64,000 nt of DNA from Propionibacteriaceae bacterium AM104-82 (lineage in GTDB: Bacteria > Actinomycetota > Actinomycetes > Propionibacteriales > Propionibacteriaceae): the NCBI GenBank assembly GCA_027658995.1, contig JAQDQK010000002.1, forward strand, positions 124,001 through 188,000, given 5' to 3'. Position 1 is the stretch's first letter; every line of letters starts with the position of its first letter. The notes beneath the pieces were generated by a model. It did no database searches. It had not been told where the DNA came from and worked only from the letters and a program-made list of their open reading frames with translations. Both the position numbers and the translations under genes were made by a program. Shown here piece after piece: positions 18,559 to 26,863 of this stretch.

Positions 18559-19991
18559 GCTTCATCGGGATCGACCTCGGCACCAGCGGCGTCCGGTCCG
18601 GAGCGTTCGCCCGGTCCGGAGAGCCGTTGAGCGCGCACTCGGCACCCATCGACCTGGCGCGACCAGGCACAGGGCTCGCTGAGCTGGACCCGGCCCAACT
18701 CCTCGATGCCGTTGAGCGCACGCTGCGTCAGACACTTGCCAGTGCCGCTGTGCGCGCTGATCCACCGGTGGCCGTTTCCTTCAGTACACTCGGCGAAGCC
18801 GTGGTGCCACTGCTGGACGGGCACCCGAGCGCGGCGGTCGCCATCAGCATGGACCGGCGCGGCGCTGGCCCAGCGACCCGGTTGGCCGCAGCCGTCGACG
18901 AGGCCGGCTTCCAACGAAGCACCGGCCAACCTCTGCATCCGATGTTCTCGGTTTTCAAGGTGGCGGCCAACCTCGGCGGCGCCTGGCTAGGAGCAGGACA
19001 GCGCTATGCGTGCGTGGACGCCTTTGTCGCAGCAGCACTCGGGGCCCCGCTCACCACCGACCTGACCATGGCGGCAAGGACGGGCGCCTTCGACGTCGAG
19101 TCGCTCGAGTGGTCCACCACGATCATGTCGGCGATCGACGACCGGCTCAGCCCCGAGATGTGGCCGACCGCTGTCGCGTCCGCGACCCAGATCGGAGAGG
19201 TGGGTGAAGAGGGTAACCGCCGCTTCGGCCTACCGGTCGGCACTCCCATCATCGCGGGCGCACATGACCAGGCGGCAAGTTGGCTCGGCATCGGGGGTTC
19301 ACCTGGCACCACCTCCGCATTCGCCCTTGGCAGTTCCGACTGCCTGACCTTTGGCTCCACCGGACGCCCAGCCGGCCTTGTCGGAACCGGCATCGCGACC
19401 TATCCACTCGGCGACGAGGTATGGGTGAGCCTCGCCGGAACCGCCGCAGGGGGCTGGGCGCTCGAATGGTTCGCAGGACTCGTCGGTGGCTCCGTCGCCG
19501 AGGTGTTCGCCGATCTGGGCGACTCACCGTCACCCGCTCTGGTCCTTCCCTACCTTGCCGGGTCCGGCACCCTAGACAACGATCCCGACGCCACCGGCGT
19601 CGTCGCAGGTCTGACGCTGGGCAGCACCCGGACAGAGATCGCTCGCGCCGTCGTCGAGGCGGCTGGCCTGGAACTGGGCAAGATCCTCGCCGCATTGAGC
19701 GCACTGGGCCACGAGGTCGGTCGGATCATCACGACCGGCGGCGGCTCGGGCAACGCAGGCGCCATGCAGGCACGCTGCGACGCGGCCGGGGTGAGCCTCT
19801 CTCCATGGCCGCACCATGCCTCGCTGCGGGGAGCCGCGCGATTGGCTGCCCAAGGCGTCGGGGCCGACTTCGACATGCCCGGCGTTGAAGCCCACCCGAT
19901 CGACCCAGCCCATCGATACCTCGAGTGGTTCGCGGAGCGCCGTGGCGCCTACCGCGACCTGTATTCCGCAACCAGAAGCCTCCATATCTAA
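18555..19991 (+). CDS. FGGY-family carbohydrate kinase
   Basis: 478 residues with the two-domain actin-like fold. The N-terminal phosphate loop is IGIDLGTSGVRSGAF (4-18), GAHDQAASWLG (about 235) is the FGGY sugar-site motif, and TTGGGSGNAGAMQ (about 395) is the adenosine motif. It phosphorylates a sugar or ketose brought in by the adjacent transporter. The ATG overlaps the permease stop. No isomerase lies in the operon, which hints that the imported sugar is already a ketose or polyol. The exact substrate cannot be read. Confidence 0.85.
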   Translation: MSFIGIDLGTSGVRSGAFARSGEPLSAHSAPIDLARPGTGLAELDPAQLLDAVERTLRQTLASAAVRADPPVAVSFSTLGEAVVPLLDGHPSAAVAISMDRRGAGPATRLAAAVDEAGFQRSTGQPLHPMFSVFKVAANLGGAWLGAGQRYACVDAFVAAALGAPLTTDLTMAARTGAFDVESLEWSTTIMSAIDDRLSPEMWPTAVASATQIGEVGEEGNRRFGLPVGTPIIAGAHDQAASWLGIGGSPGTTSAFALGSSDCLTFGSTGRPAGLVGTGIATYPLGDEVWVSLAGTAAGGWALEWFAGLVGGSVAEVFADLGDSPSPALVLPYLAGSGTLDNDPDATGVVAGLTLGSTRTEIARAVVEAAGLELGKILAALSALGHEVGRIITTGGGSGNAGAMQARCDAAGVSLSPWPHHASLRGAARLAAQGVGADFDMPGVEAHPIDPAHRYLEWFAERRGAYRDLYSATRSLHI

Positions 19992-20012
19992 CCCACCGAA
20001 GAGAGAAGAACC

Positions 20013-20651
20013 ATGACCACCTTTGACATCGCCGCTGCGAAGCGCGAGATCCTCGACTACTGCCTTCGCTCGATGGACTACGGGCTGAACTTCAACACCC
20101 AGGGCAACATCAGCATGCGCATCCCCGACCAGGACGACCGCTTTCTGATCACACCCACCGACCTTGAGTACGACAAGATGACGCCCGACGACATCGTGAT
20201 CGTCGACTCTGACTCCAACCTGATCGAAGGGCCACATCAGCCCTCGTCCGAGGTGACCGTCCACATGGCCGTGTACCGCCGACGCCCTGACGTCAACGCC
20301 ATCGTGCACACGGAGCCCGTCTACGCGAACGTCTGGGGCGTCATCGGAGAGCCGATCACAGGCACACTCGTCAACATGGTGATCTACACCAAGGGCGACG
20401 TCCCGATCATGCCGTTCCAACTCTCCAACAACACCGAGTTCGGGGACGCCATGTGCGACGTGATGGGCGACCTCAACGCTGTTGTCTGGGCCAACCACGG
20501 ACTCCTGACCGTCGGTGACAACCTCCGGGACGCCTTCAAAACCAGCGTCGCCGTCGAGTCCGCTGCGCGCGTGCTGCTCCATGCAAGGAGTGTCACGGAC
20601 CAGCCAATTGTGCTGGAGTTCGACAAGCTCGGCATCACGTCGGCGCTCTAG
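20013..20651 (+). CDS. Class II aldolase/epimerase (AraD/FucA fold)
   Basis: 212 residues with the aldolase II fold (QGNISMRIP at 30-38, SSEVTVHMAVY at 78-88). Enzymes of this fold cleave a sugar-1-phosphate to dihydroxyacetone phosphate and an aldehyde, or epimerise ribulose-5-phosphate. The catalytic acid is Glu80 and two metal ligands are His99 and His162 (WANHGLL). The second His of the usual HxH pair is replaced: residues 99-101 read His-Thr-Glu. GAAGAGAGAAG upstream serves as the ribosome site. It lies between a kinase and a second, unrelated aldolase. Confidence 0.85.
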   Translation: MTTFDIAAAKREILDYCLRSMDYGLNFNTQGNISMRIPDQDDRFLITPTDLEYDKMTPDDIVIVDSDSNLIEGPHQPSSEVTVHMAVYRRRPDVNAIVHTEPVYANVWGVIGEPITGTLVNMVIYTKGDVPIMPFQLSNNTEFGDAMCDVMGDLNAVVWANHGLLTVGDNLRDAFKTSVAVESAARVLLHARSVTDQPIVLEFDKLGITSAL

Positions 20652-20658
20652 GACCGAC

Positions 20659-21621
20659 ATGGCACTGCAATCCCTTTCCTCGCTGCTGTCTGCCGCAGAG
20701 GCCGGCGGCTACGCGGTCGGCTCATTCAACGTCTCCGACCTCAACCAGGCGTGCGCGGTGCTGGAAGCCGCGAGCGACCAGGCTTCACCCGTCATCGTCC
20801 AAGCGATCGCGGGCCTTCATCCCTACGCAAGCGAGAGTTGGTGGTGGGACCAACTCCTGTCGCTGGCAGCCAGTTTCGTCGATGTCCCGGTGACTCTGCA
20901 CCTCGACCACGGGCGAACGCTCGAGGACTGCCGTCGCGCCGTCGAGCATGGGTTCACGAGCGTGATGATCGACGCGAGCCGCGATGTCGGCGACGACTCC
21001 CCCACGTCACTTGAGCACAACATCGACATCACCCGCGAGGCTGTGGCGATCGCTCATCCTCACGGCGTGAGCGTCGAGGGCGAGTTGGGGACCATCGGGG
21101 GCGCCGAACTGGGCACGGCTGCAGACACCGAGGAGATCGTCTTCGCCGATCCCGAGTCGGCCGAACACTTCGTGCGCGAAACGGGGGTGGATGCGCTTGC
21201 GGTCGCCGTAGGGACCAGCCACGGGTCGGTGAAGTTCACCACGGAAAAGGGCGGGCAGAAGCTGCGCATCCCGTTGATCGCCGAGATCAAGGCACGCATC
21301 CCTTCGACCTTCCTTGTGTTGCACGGCAGTTCGTCCATCCCGGCGGATGCCGTTGAACTGATCAACGCCAACGGGGGCCGGGTCGAACCCTCCTACGGCA
21401 TCAGCACCGACCAGAAGCGCGAGGCCATAACGCACGGCATCCGCAAGATCAACCAAGGCACCGACTCACACTTGGCGTGGACCTCGGGGCTGCGCAGGTG
21501 CCTGACGGAGAGACCTGAGGCGGTCGATCCGAGCATCGCCATCGCTGCGGGTATGGACTCCATGCGTGCCATCGTCGCGCTGCGGATGCGGGAGTTCGGT
21601 TCAGCCGGAATGGCCCGCTAG
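20659..21621 (+). CDS. Class II fructose-bisphosphate-type aldolase (GatY/KbaY-like)
   Basis: 320 residues, a zinc TIM barrel. Asp83 and His84 in HLDHGRT, Glu140 in VEGELG, His188 in GTSHG and His222 in LHGSS are the catalytic and zinc residues. Such enzymes cleave ketose-1,6-bisphosphates such as tagatose bisphosphate, or related monophosphates, to dihydroxyacetone phosphate. The ATG at 20659 lies 7 bases after the previous stop; the in-frame upstream extension runs inside the previous gene. The stop shares CTAG with the convergent DeoR gene. Confidence 0.88.
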   Translation: MALQSLSSLLSAAEAGGYAVGSFNVSDLNQACAVLEAASDQASPVIVQAIAGLHPYASESWWWDQLLSLAASFVDVPVTLHLDHGRTLEDCRRAVEHGFTSVMIDASRDVGDDSPTSLEHNIDITREAVAIAHPHGVSVEGELGTIGGAELGTAADTEEIVFADPESAEHFVRETGVDALAVAVGTSHGSVKFTTEKGGQKLRIPLIAEIKARIPSTFLVLHGSSSIPADAVELINANGGRVEPSYGISTDQKREAITHGIRKINQGTDSHLAWTSGLRRCLTERPEAVDPSIAIAAGMDSMRAIVALRMREFGSAGMAR

Positions 21622-22406
21622 GCCAGCACGACCCTCAGGCCGGCGTCGCGCAGGAGTGCGACGCCGGCCTCGTCGGCCTCCTGGCCGGTCACCAGCACGG
21701 CGATCCCATCGACGCCACACACCTTGCTCGCTCTGACCACGCCGAGCTTGGACGAGTCAGCCACCAGGATCGTGCGCGCAGCGTTGTCCATGAACCGCCG
21801 TTTGACGTCAGCCTCTGCGAGCGAAAGGTTACTGACCCCAGCGGCGACATCGATCCCGTTTCCCCCCACAAACGCTATGTCGGTGCGGACCCGATGGATC
21901 AGCGCATCGGCCAGCGGATCGACGAGGCCATGGAACGACGGGCGAAGCGTGCCGCCAGTCACGATTACGGTGAAGCGCGGAATCGCGGACTCCAGTTCGA
22001 GCGCAATGTCCAGCGCGTTCGTCACGACCGTGACGTTCTCCAGGTCACGATTCACTAAGGCCCGGGCGACCTCCAGGGTCGTCGTTCCCGCGTCGAGCGA
22101 GATCACCTGATGGCTCTCAACCAGACCGGCCGCCGCGATCCCGATCCGTTGCTTCTCCGCCTGATTACCCGGCGTCACCGACTCGTGCAGGTGCCGTTCC
22201 ACGAGTTCGATGCTCATCGCCCCACCGTGTACGCGTCGGACAAGGCGCTCCTCGGCAAGCGCGTCGAGGTCTGCCCGGGCGGTGACTTCGGAGACCTCGA
22301 ACAGCCTGGCGAGGTCTGTCACTAGGGCAAACCCTCGGCGCTCGACAATCCCCTTCATCCGTGACCGCCGAGCGGCGGCCGGAAGCCCTCCGAGATCGCT
22401 CCTCAT
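21618..22406 (-). CDS. DeoR-family transcriptional repressor
   Basis: 262 residues. An N-terminal DeoR helix-turn-helix (about 20-60, TDLARLFEVSEVTARADLDAL with RRVHGGA after it) is followed by a DeoRC effector domain (about 75-255) with SLDAGTTTLEVARAL. Such proteins sense sugar phosphates. The ATG at 22406 has GGAGG 9 bases upstream; an earlier in-frame start lacks one. It is convergent with the dual-aldolase operon and is the most likely regulator of that operon. Confidence 0.88.
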   Translation of the reverse strand: MRSDLGGLPAAARRSRMKGIVERRGFALVTDLARLFEVSEVTARADLDALAEERLVRRVHGGAMSIELVERHLHESVTPGNQAEKQRIGIAAAGLVESHQVISLDAGTTTLEVARALVNRDLENVTVVTNALDIALELESAIPRFTVIVTGGTLRPSFHGLVDPLADALIHRVRTDIAFVGGNGIDVAAGVSNLSLAEADVKRRFMDNAARTILVADSSKLGVVRASKVCGVDGIAVLVTGQEADEAGVALLRDAGLRVVLA

Positions 22407-22524
22407 GGGGACGTGCCTCCTCGCGCCGCCGAACACACATAGGCATCCAGACTACCGGCGGCGGCCGCTTGGCCCCGCCATAGACCACAGGCCGCGTGGC
22501 CAGAAAGATCCGATCTAGTGACCC

Positions 22525-22555
22525 ATCGCGATATATCTTTGACATATCGCGATAT
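22525..22555. promoter_or_regulatory. Twin palindromic operators at the padR promoter
   Basis: ATCGCGATAT occurs at 22525-22534 and again at 22546-22555, 21 bases apart (two helical turns). The second copy is part of the perfect palindrome ATATCGCGATAT (22544-22555). They bracket and overlap the -35 hexamer. Confidence 0.75.
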
Positions 22556-22567
22556 GGCGCGCATACT
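22539..22567 (+). promoter_or_regulatory. padR promoter
   Basis: A consensus -35 TTGACA (22539-22544), a 17-base spacer and -10 CATACT (22562-22567). The operators overlap the -35. Confidence 0.7.
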
Positions 22568-22615
22568 TGTGTTGTCGGCGTCACACGGACGCCGCACGAC
22601 AACGAGGAGATCCTG

Positions 22616-23245
22616 ATGGATTACCCAAGCAACGGCCCGCGCGGCCATAAGCGCATGCACCAGATGAGGGCGTTCGGCGAGATGGACGGCGGCGGAGAGC
22701 GCCGCCGCGGTCGCGGCGGGCGTCACCACGGCGGCCCGATGGGCGGCCCCGGCTTTCCCCCCGGTCCCCCGATGCCCGGTTTCGGACCCCGACGCGGCGG
22801 AGGACGGCGCGCCCGTCGCGGCGACGTCCGCACCGCCGCCCTCCTGCTGATCGCCGAGGAGCCGCGCAACGGCTACCAGATCATCCAGGAACTCGATCAG
22901 CGCACCGATGGGCGCTGGAAGCCCAGCCCCGGGGCGATCTACCCCGCGCTCGCCCAACTCGAGGACGAGGGCCTGATCCGGGCCTCGGAGACCGCGAACG
23001 GCAAGGCGTTCGAGATCACCGAGGAGGGTCGCGCCGAGGCGGAGGCCGCCAAGCAGCGCCCCGCCCCCTGGGAGAACGAGGGCGACGAGGACGACCCGCA
23101 GCACGACCTGCGGCACCGCTTCGGCCAACTCGGCCAGGCGATCGCAGCGGTGGCGGGCACCGGCAACACGGAACTGATGGCGCAGGCGGCGGAAGAGGTC
23201 GACGGCCTCAAGCGCCGGATCTACCAGATCCTGGCAGAGTCGTGA
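22616..23245 (+). CDS. PadR-family transcriptional regulator
   Basis: 209 residues. A Gly/Arg/Pro/His-rich disordered N-terminus (about 1-65) precedes a PadR winged helix (about 70-150: AALLLIAEEPRNGYQIIQEL, SPGAIYPALAQLEDEG). A C-terminal helical dimerisation part follows. The start at 22616 has GAGGAGA upstream; an in-frame ATG at 22496 would put the promoter inside the gene. No target gene other than itself is adjacent in the same direction, so autoregulation is the only supported role. It overlaps the convergent HD gene by 38 bases. Confidence 0.85.
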   Translation: MDYPSNGPRGHKRMHQMRAFGEMDGGGERRRGRGGRHHGGPMGGPGFPPGPPMPGFGPRRGGGRRARRGDVRTAALLLIAEEPRNGYQIIQELDQRTDGRWKPSPGAIYPALAQLEDEGLIRASETANGKAFEITEEGRAEAEAAKQRPAPWENEGDEDDPQHDLRHRFGQLGQAIAAVAGTGNTELMAQAAEEVDGLKRRIYQILAES

Positions 23246-23798
23246 GCGCCGAGCGCTCGCGCGCCAGGTTGCGCCGAGCCTCGCCCTCCCAGGCCCTGCC
23301 CTGCGGCGTGCGGAAGATCTCCGCACGCCGCAGGAGCCGGTCGATGAACACCAGCCGACCTGCAGTCCACTGCGCGTCGTCGACGCCCGGGCGCTCCGCC
23401 CGGATGTCGGCGGCGTTTCTCTCGTACCTGGGCCACGGCGAGGCGATCTCGGCGAGGTCGGCGTCGCTGATCAGCTCGGCCGCCCTGTCCCCCGGCTCCG
23501 GGTCGTGATCGACGGTGACCAGCACCAGGCGCGAGACCTCCAGCACGTCCCGCTCGGGCAGCAGCCCCGAGAGCATGCGGCGGGCCAACTCGGCTGAGGC
23601 CTCCTCGTCGACGGGCGAGACCCCGCGGTGGACGGCATCATGGAACCAGAAGGCGACCTTCGCAAGTCGCCCGGCGCCGAGCTGATCCAACGTCACGAGG
23701 CCGCGCTCCAGGTGCCCGACGCCGTGGTACCGGCGATGCGGCTCCGACCAGCGGCGCAGCAGATCCTCGACGACGCCGCCTGGAAGCAGCGCCGTCAC
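23208..23798 (-). CDS. HD-superfamily metal-dependent phosphohydrolase
   Basis: 196 residues. His21 and His25 in EPHRRYHGVGHL, His29, and His53-Asp54 in WFHDAVHRG fit the predicted HD hydrolases of the COG4339 type, which are metal-dependent phosphohydrolases of unknown substrate. The GTG at 23798 overlaps the stop of the upstream membrane gene (GTGA). The 3' end runs 38 bases into the convergent padR gene. Confidence 0.75.
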   Translation of the reverse strand: MTALLPGGVVEDLLRRWSEPHRRYHGVGHLERGLVTLDQLGAGRLAKVAFWFHDAVHRGVSPVDEEASAELARRMLSGLLPERDVLEVSRLVLVTVDHDPEPGDRAAELISDADLAEIASPWPRYERNAADIRAERPGVDDAQWTAGRLVFIDRLLRRAEIFRTPQGRAWEGEARRNLARERSALTTLPGSGRSGA

Positions 23799-24214
23799 CA
23801 GGCACGCACCCCCCAGTAGCCGACGCCTGCCCACAGCCCCGCCCAGAGCAGCGACAGGAAGGTGCCGATGATGAACAACTCGCCCTTGCGCGACTGCGGC
23901 TCGCTGGTGACGAGCTCGGCATAGCGGCCGAGCCCCTTGACGCCCAGCACCACCGCGATGCCTGCGGGGAAGCCGCTGAGGATGCACGCATAGATCGAGG
24001 CCCGCTCCAGCACGCCGACCCACCGCCCGCCGGGGAGCTCCTTCTCGGCCTCGATGAGGCCAAGGTTGGCGCGCGTCTCCCGCACCTCGTCCTGCGCGGG
24101 GGCTCCCCCGATGCGGCGCAGCGCCCACCGGATGAGGCCGTTGCCGAGCACGGCGAACACGCCACAGACCACCACGATGAGGCCTTTGAGGATGAGGTCC
24201 AACACGCGGCTCAC
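23795..24214 (-). CDS. Membrane protein divergent from satD
   Basis: About 139 residues with a GTG start at 24214; an ATG at 24241 would add nine residues. Three hydrophobic segments are seen: LILKGLIVVVCGVFAVLGNGL near the N-terminus, YACILSGFPAGIAVVLGV in the middle and GTFLSLLWAGLWAGVGYWG at the end. A charged stretch between the first two holds ETRANLGLIEAEKELPG. I recognise no family. It is coupled to the HD hydrolase gene and divergent from the SatD-like gene, sharing a region with an inverted repeat. Confidence 0.6.
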   Translation of the reverse strand: MSRVLDLILKGLIVVVCGVFAVLGNGLIRWALRRIGGAPAQDEVRETRANLGLIEAEKELPGGRWVGVLERASIYACILSGFPAGIAVVLGVKGLGRYAELVTSEPQSRKGELFIIGTFLSLLWAGLWAGVGYWGVRAW

Positions 24215-24257
24215 GCTACACGTCGCCCCCGACACCACCATCGGGATGATAGATTTT

Positions 24258-24280
24258 CCTTCAATCACAACTTTTGAAGG
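24258..24280. promoter_or_regulatory. Inverted repeat in the satD / membrane gene divergent promoter
   Basis: CCTTCAA (24258-24264) and TTGAAGG (24274-24280) are perfect arms around 9 bases. The repeat abuts the satD -10 box and lies upstream of a possible TATCAT box (24246-24251, minus strand). An unknown regulator could control both directions. Confidence 0.5.
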
Positions 24281-24286
24281 TATTAT
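24281..24286 (+). promoter_or_regulatory. -10 box of leaderless satD-like gene
   Basis: TATTAT ends 6 bases before the ATG at 24293. It follows directly after the inverted repeat. Confidence 0.6.
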
Positions 24287-24292
24287 CTTCAT

Positions 24293-24928
24293 ATGTCGGG
24301 AATGAAGGAAAAGGCTGTAGCCCTGCTCGTGGACGTGGTGTCCTCGCGCACCGGGGACCGGGAGGCGCTGCATGAGGCGGTGCTCGACGCCGCCCGGGCG
24401 ACCAACGAGGCCGTCGCCGCCGTCGACCCGTTGCGGATCACCGTCGGCGACGAACTCCAGGGCGTCTACGCGACGCTCGGGGACGCGCTCGCCGCTTCCT
24501 ACACGCTGCGGTTGCGGCTCGCGCCGCGCTGGGACGTGCGGTTCGGGATCGGCGGAGGCGAGGTCCGCACCATCGACGAGGAACGCAACCTGCAGGACGG
24601 CTCCGCCTGGTGGCTCGCGCGGGAGGCGATCGACTGGGTCGAGGAGGAGGCCTCCCGCAAGGGGCACGCCAGCGCCCGCACCGCGATCCGCGACGAGCGC
24701 CCCGTGGCGCTCGGCCAGGCGGACGCGCTTGCCCGGCTCATCGACGAACGGCTCGGGTCGCTGCGACCCGCGACGGTCGGAACCATGTCGGGGCTGTGGG
24801 AGGGGCTCGACAACGCTGCGATCGCCGAGCGGGAGGGGATCAGCGAGTCCGCGAACTCGCAGCGCGTCATCACCAACGGTCTCCGGCCGCTGAACGACGC
24901 CATGCACGCCATGGCGACGCTGCCCTGA
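24293..24928 (+). CDS. SatD-family protein
   Basis: 211 residues. KEKAVALLVDVVSSRTGDRE at the N-terminus, ITVGDELQGVYATLGDAL and FGIGGGEVRTID match the SatD family, first named in a streptococcal acid-tolerance locus and of unknown biochemistry. The C-terminus (LDNAAIAEREGISESANSQRV) looks like a helix-turn-helix, so it may bind DNA. The leaderless start follows a TATTAT box. Confidence 0.75.
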   Translation: MSGMKEKAVALLVDVVSSRTGDREALHEAVLDAARATNEAVAAVDPLRITVGDELQGVYATLGDALAASYTLRLRLAPRWDVRFGIGGGEVRTIDEERNLQDGSAWWLAREAIDWVEEEASRKGHASARTAIRDERPVALGQADALARLIDERLGSLRPATVGTMSGLWEGLDNAAIAEREGISESANSQRVITNGLRPLNDAMHAMATLP

Positions 24929-24935
24929 GCGCACT

Positions 24936-24964
24936 CGTGGGGCCCACCGTCGGCGGGCCCCACG
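24936..24964. terminator. Terminator between convergent satD-like and tpx genes
   Basis: A 10-base perfect stem (24936-24945 with 24955-24964) closes a 9-base loop, and it sits between two convergent stops. Confidence 0.7.
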
Positions 24965-24976
24965 GATGCGTCGGGA

Positions 24977-25474
24977 TCAGTTGAGCGCGGCCAGCGCTGC
25001 GTCGTAGTCGGGCTCGGTGGTGGTCTCGTCGACCTGCTCGGTGTAGACGACGTTGCCGTCGGCGTCGATCACGACGACCGAGCGCGACAGCAGGCCCTTG
25101 AGGGGGCCGTCGGTGAACGTGACGCCGTAGGTCTCACCGAAGTTGGTGCGGAAGTCGGAGGAGACCACCACGTTCTCGATGCCCTCCGCGCCGCAGAAGC
25201 GGTTCAGGGCGAAAGGCAGATCGCGGGAGACGCAGAGCACCTTGGTGCCCTCAAGGCCTGCGGCCTTCTCGTTGAAGGTGCGCACGCTCATGGCGCACAC
25301 GCCGGTGTCGACCGACGGGAAGATGTTGAGGACCAGCTTCTGGCCCGCGAAATCGGCAAGCGCTACGGGCTGCAGGTCGACGCCGGTGACCTCGAAGTCG
25401 GGCGCTGCGGAGCCGACGGCGGGCAGTTCGCCGATGGAGTGGACGGGGTTTCCCTTGAATGCAATCTCAGCCAT
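24977..25474 (-). CDS. tpx: Thiol peroxidase (atypical 2-Cys peroxiredoxin)
   Basis: 165 residues. Peroxidatic Cys60 in [12 protein letters not shown] and resolving Cys94 in RFCGAEG match the Tpx family exactly in spacing. It reduces hydroperoxides using thioredoxin. AAGGA upstream of the ATG gives the start. It follows the acyltransferase gene by 33 bases and may be read from the same message or from its own promoter. Confidence 0.96.
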   Translation of the reverse strand: MAEIAFKGNPVHSIGELPAVGSAAPDFEVTGVDLQPVALADFAGQKLVLNIFPSVDTGVCAMSVRTFNEKAAGLEGTKVLCVSRDLPFALNRFCGAEGIENVVVSSDFRTNFGETYGVTFTDGPLKGLLSRSVVVIDADGNVVYTEQVDETTTEPDYDAALAALN

Positions 25475-25507
25475 GTCCCCGATCCTTCCCGATCGCGGCC
25501 GTGTTTT

Positions 25508-26836
25508 CTACCGTGTCCGCGGTTTCGCTCCAGCCTTGAGTGCATCGTCGGATGCCCTCTCCACCCCTACCGGGCGGGAGGCGCGCACCATCAGCCACGC
25601 GCCCAGCCAGATCGCAAGGACCCCGAGGCTCGAGAACGGGGTGCGGGGGTCGATGACGGTTCCGTTGTGCCACACGAGCATGGTTCCGACGATGGTCAGG
25701 CAGAACGACACGAGCGCGAGATTGCGGTCCTGGCGCTCCCCCAGCGGCGGGATCAGCTTGTACTCCACCCAGCCGATCGCGGGCACCACCAGCAGCATCA
25801 CGAGCACACCCGCCGCGACGACGGTGCCCTGCAGCAGGAGAAGGCCAGCGAGCCGGGGCAGCGCGTCGGCGAGCAGCAGCAGCCCGATGCCTCCGATCAG
25901 CAGGCAGGGGATGTGCCACAGGTAGACGGTCATCATCAGCGAGTTGAGCCTGGCGAGGCGCGCCTCCGCGCGCGCCGACAGTCGCGCGAAGATCCCCCAC
26001 CGCTCCACGAGGCCGATCGCGGCGGCCTGCACCACCCCGAGCAGCGCCATCGCAAGCGTCGGCGGCAGGTGGTTGGCCACGGGCGCGTTGGCGAAGCCGA
26101 CGGCCGAGGGCGGGTAGCCGAAGTAGAAGATCAGCGCCACGATGCCGAGCACCCCGGCCGCAAGGATCAGCCAGGTGCGCGCAACGGGCCCGCTGCGGAA
26201 CCAGCCCCGCTGGTAGCCGATGCCCAACTGGTGGCACAGCGGCCAGACCAGGAACATGTTGATCTGTCCGACGTCGCTCAGCCCGTGCCCGAAAACGGCC
26301 CGGTCGACGAGCAGCACCAGGACCAGCATCACCACGACGACCCAGGCGCCGAACCGGTCGTGCAGGTCGACCATCAGCGGCGCGAGCGCCACGATGACGA
26401 GGTAGACCGAGATGAACCAGAGCAGCCGCATGAAGTGCGAACTCAGTTGCACCGCAGCCCCGAAGCCGCCGAGCACGTCGACGAGGGTCGCGACGGCGGC
26501 GAAGAAGGTGACGAACAGCGCGAGCCCACCGGTGAGCCGTCGGCCGCGGTTGGCCAGGTAGTGCGCGAACCCGGTGCCACGCGCGCGCATCTTGTCGATG
26601 ATCAGCGCGTTGGCGAATCCCCCGCACACGAAGAACGCGGGCATCGCCATCAGCGGCCAGGAGAGCGCGAACACCCAGGTCGGCGGAGCCCAGTTCTCGA
26701 TCGAGACGGCCCCGTCAGGCCCGATGGAGGCCTTGTAGATGAAGCCGTGGAACAGCACCACGATCAGCACCGAAAGTGCCCTGACGATGTCGATGGTGTG
26801 GTTGCGTCGACCCTCTACTGGCACTCGAGACAGCAT
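25508..26836 (-). CDS. Acyltransferase-3 family membrane protein
   Basis: 442 residues with about ten membrane helices. The N-terminal RNHTIDIVRALSVLIVVLFHGF carries the family's conserved Arg and His, and PAFFVCGGFAN follows in the second helix region. Such proteins O-acetylate cell-surface sugars or lipids. The target is unknown. It lies 27 bases after ygfZ on the same strand. Confidence 0.85.
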   Translation of the reverse strand: MLSRVPVEGRRNHTIDIVRALSVLIVVLFHGFIYKASIGPDGAVSIENWAPPTWVFALSWPLMAMPAFFVCGGFANALIIDKMRARGTGFAHYLANRGRRLTGGLALFVTFFAAVATLVDVLGGFGAAVQLSSHFMRLLWFISVYLVIVALAPLMVDLHDRFGAWVVVVMLVLVLLVDRAVFGHGLSDVGQINMFLVWPLCHQLGIGYQRGWFRSGPVARTWLILAAGVLGIVALIFYFGYPPSAVGFANAPVANHLPPTLAMALLGVVQAAAIGLVERWGIFARLSARAEARLARLNSLMMTVYLWHIPCLLIGGIGLLLLADALPRLAGLLLLQGTVVAAGVLVMLLVVPAIGWVEYKLIPPLGERQDRNLALVSFCLTIVGTMLVWHNGTVIDPRTPFSSLGVLAIWLGAWLMVRASRPVGVERASDDALKAGAKPRTR

Positions 26837-26863
26837 GCCAGGTGAGCCGTCAGGGCCAAAGTC

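Noticed and set aside
22496..22615. Upstream in-frame start for the padR gene
   Set aside because: It would place the consensus promoter and twin operators inside the coding region; GAGGAGA supports 22616.
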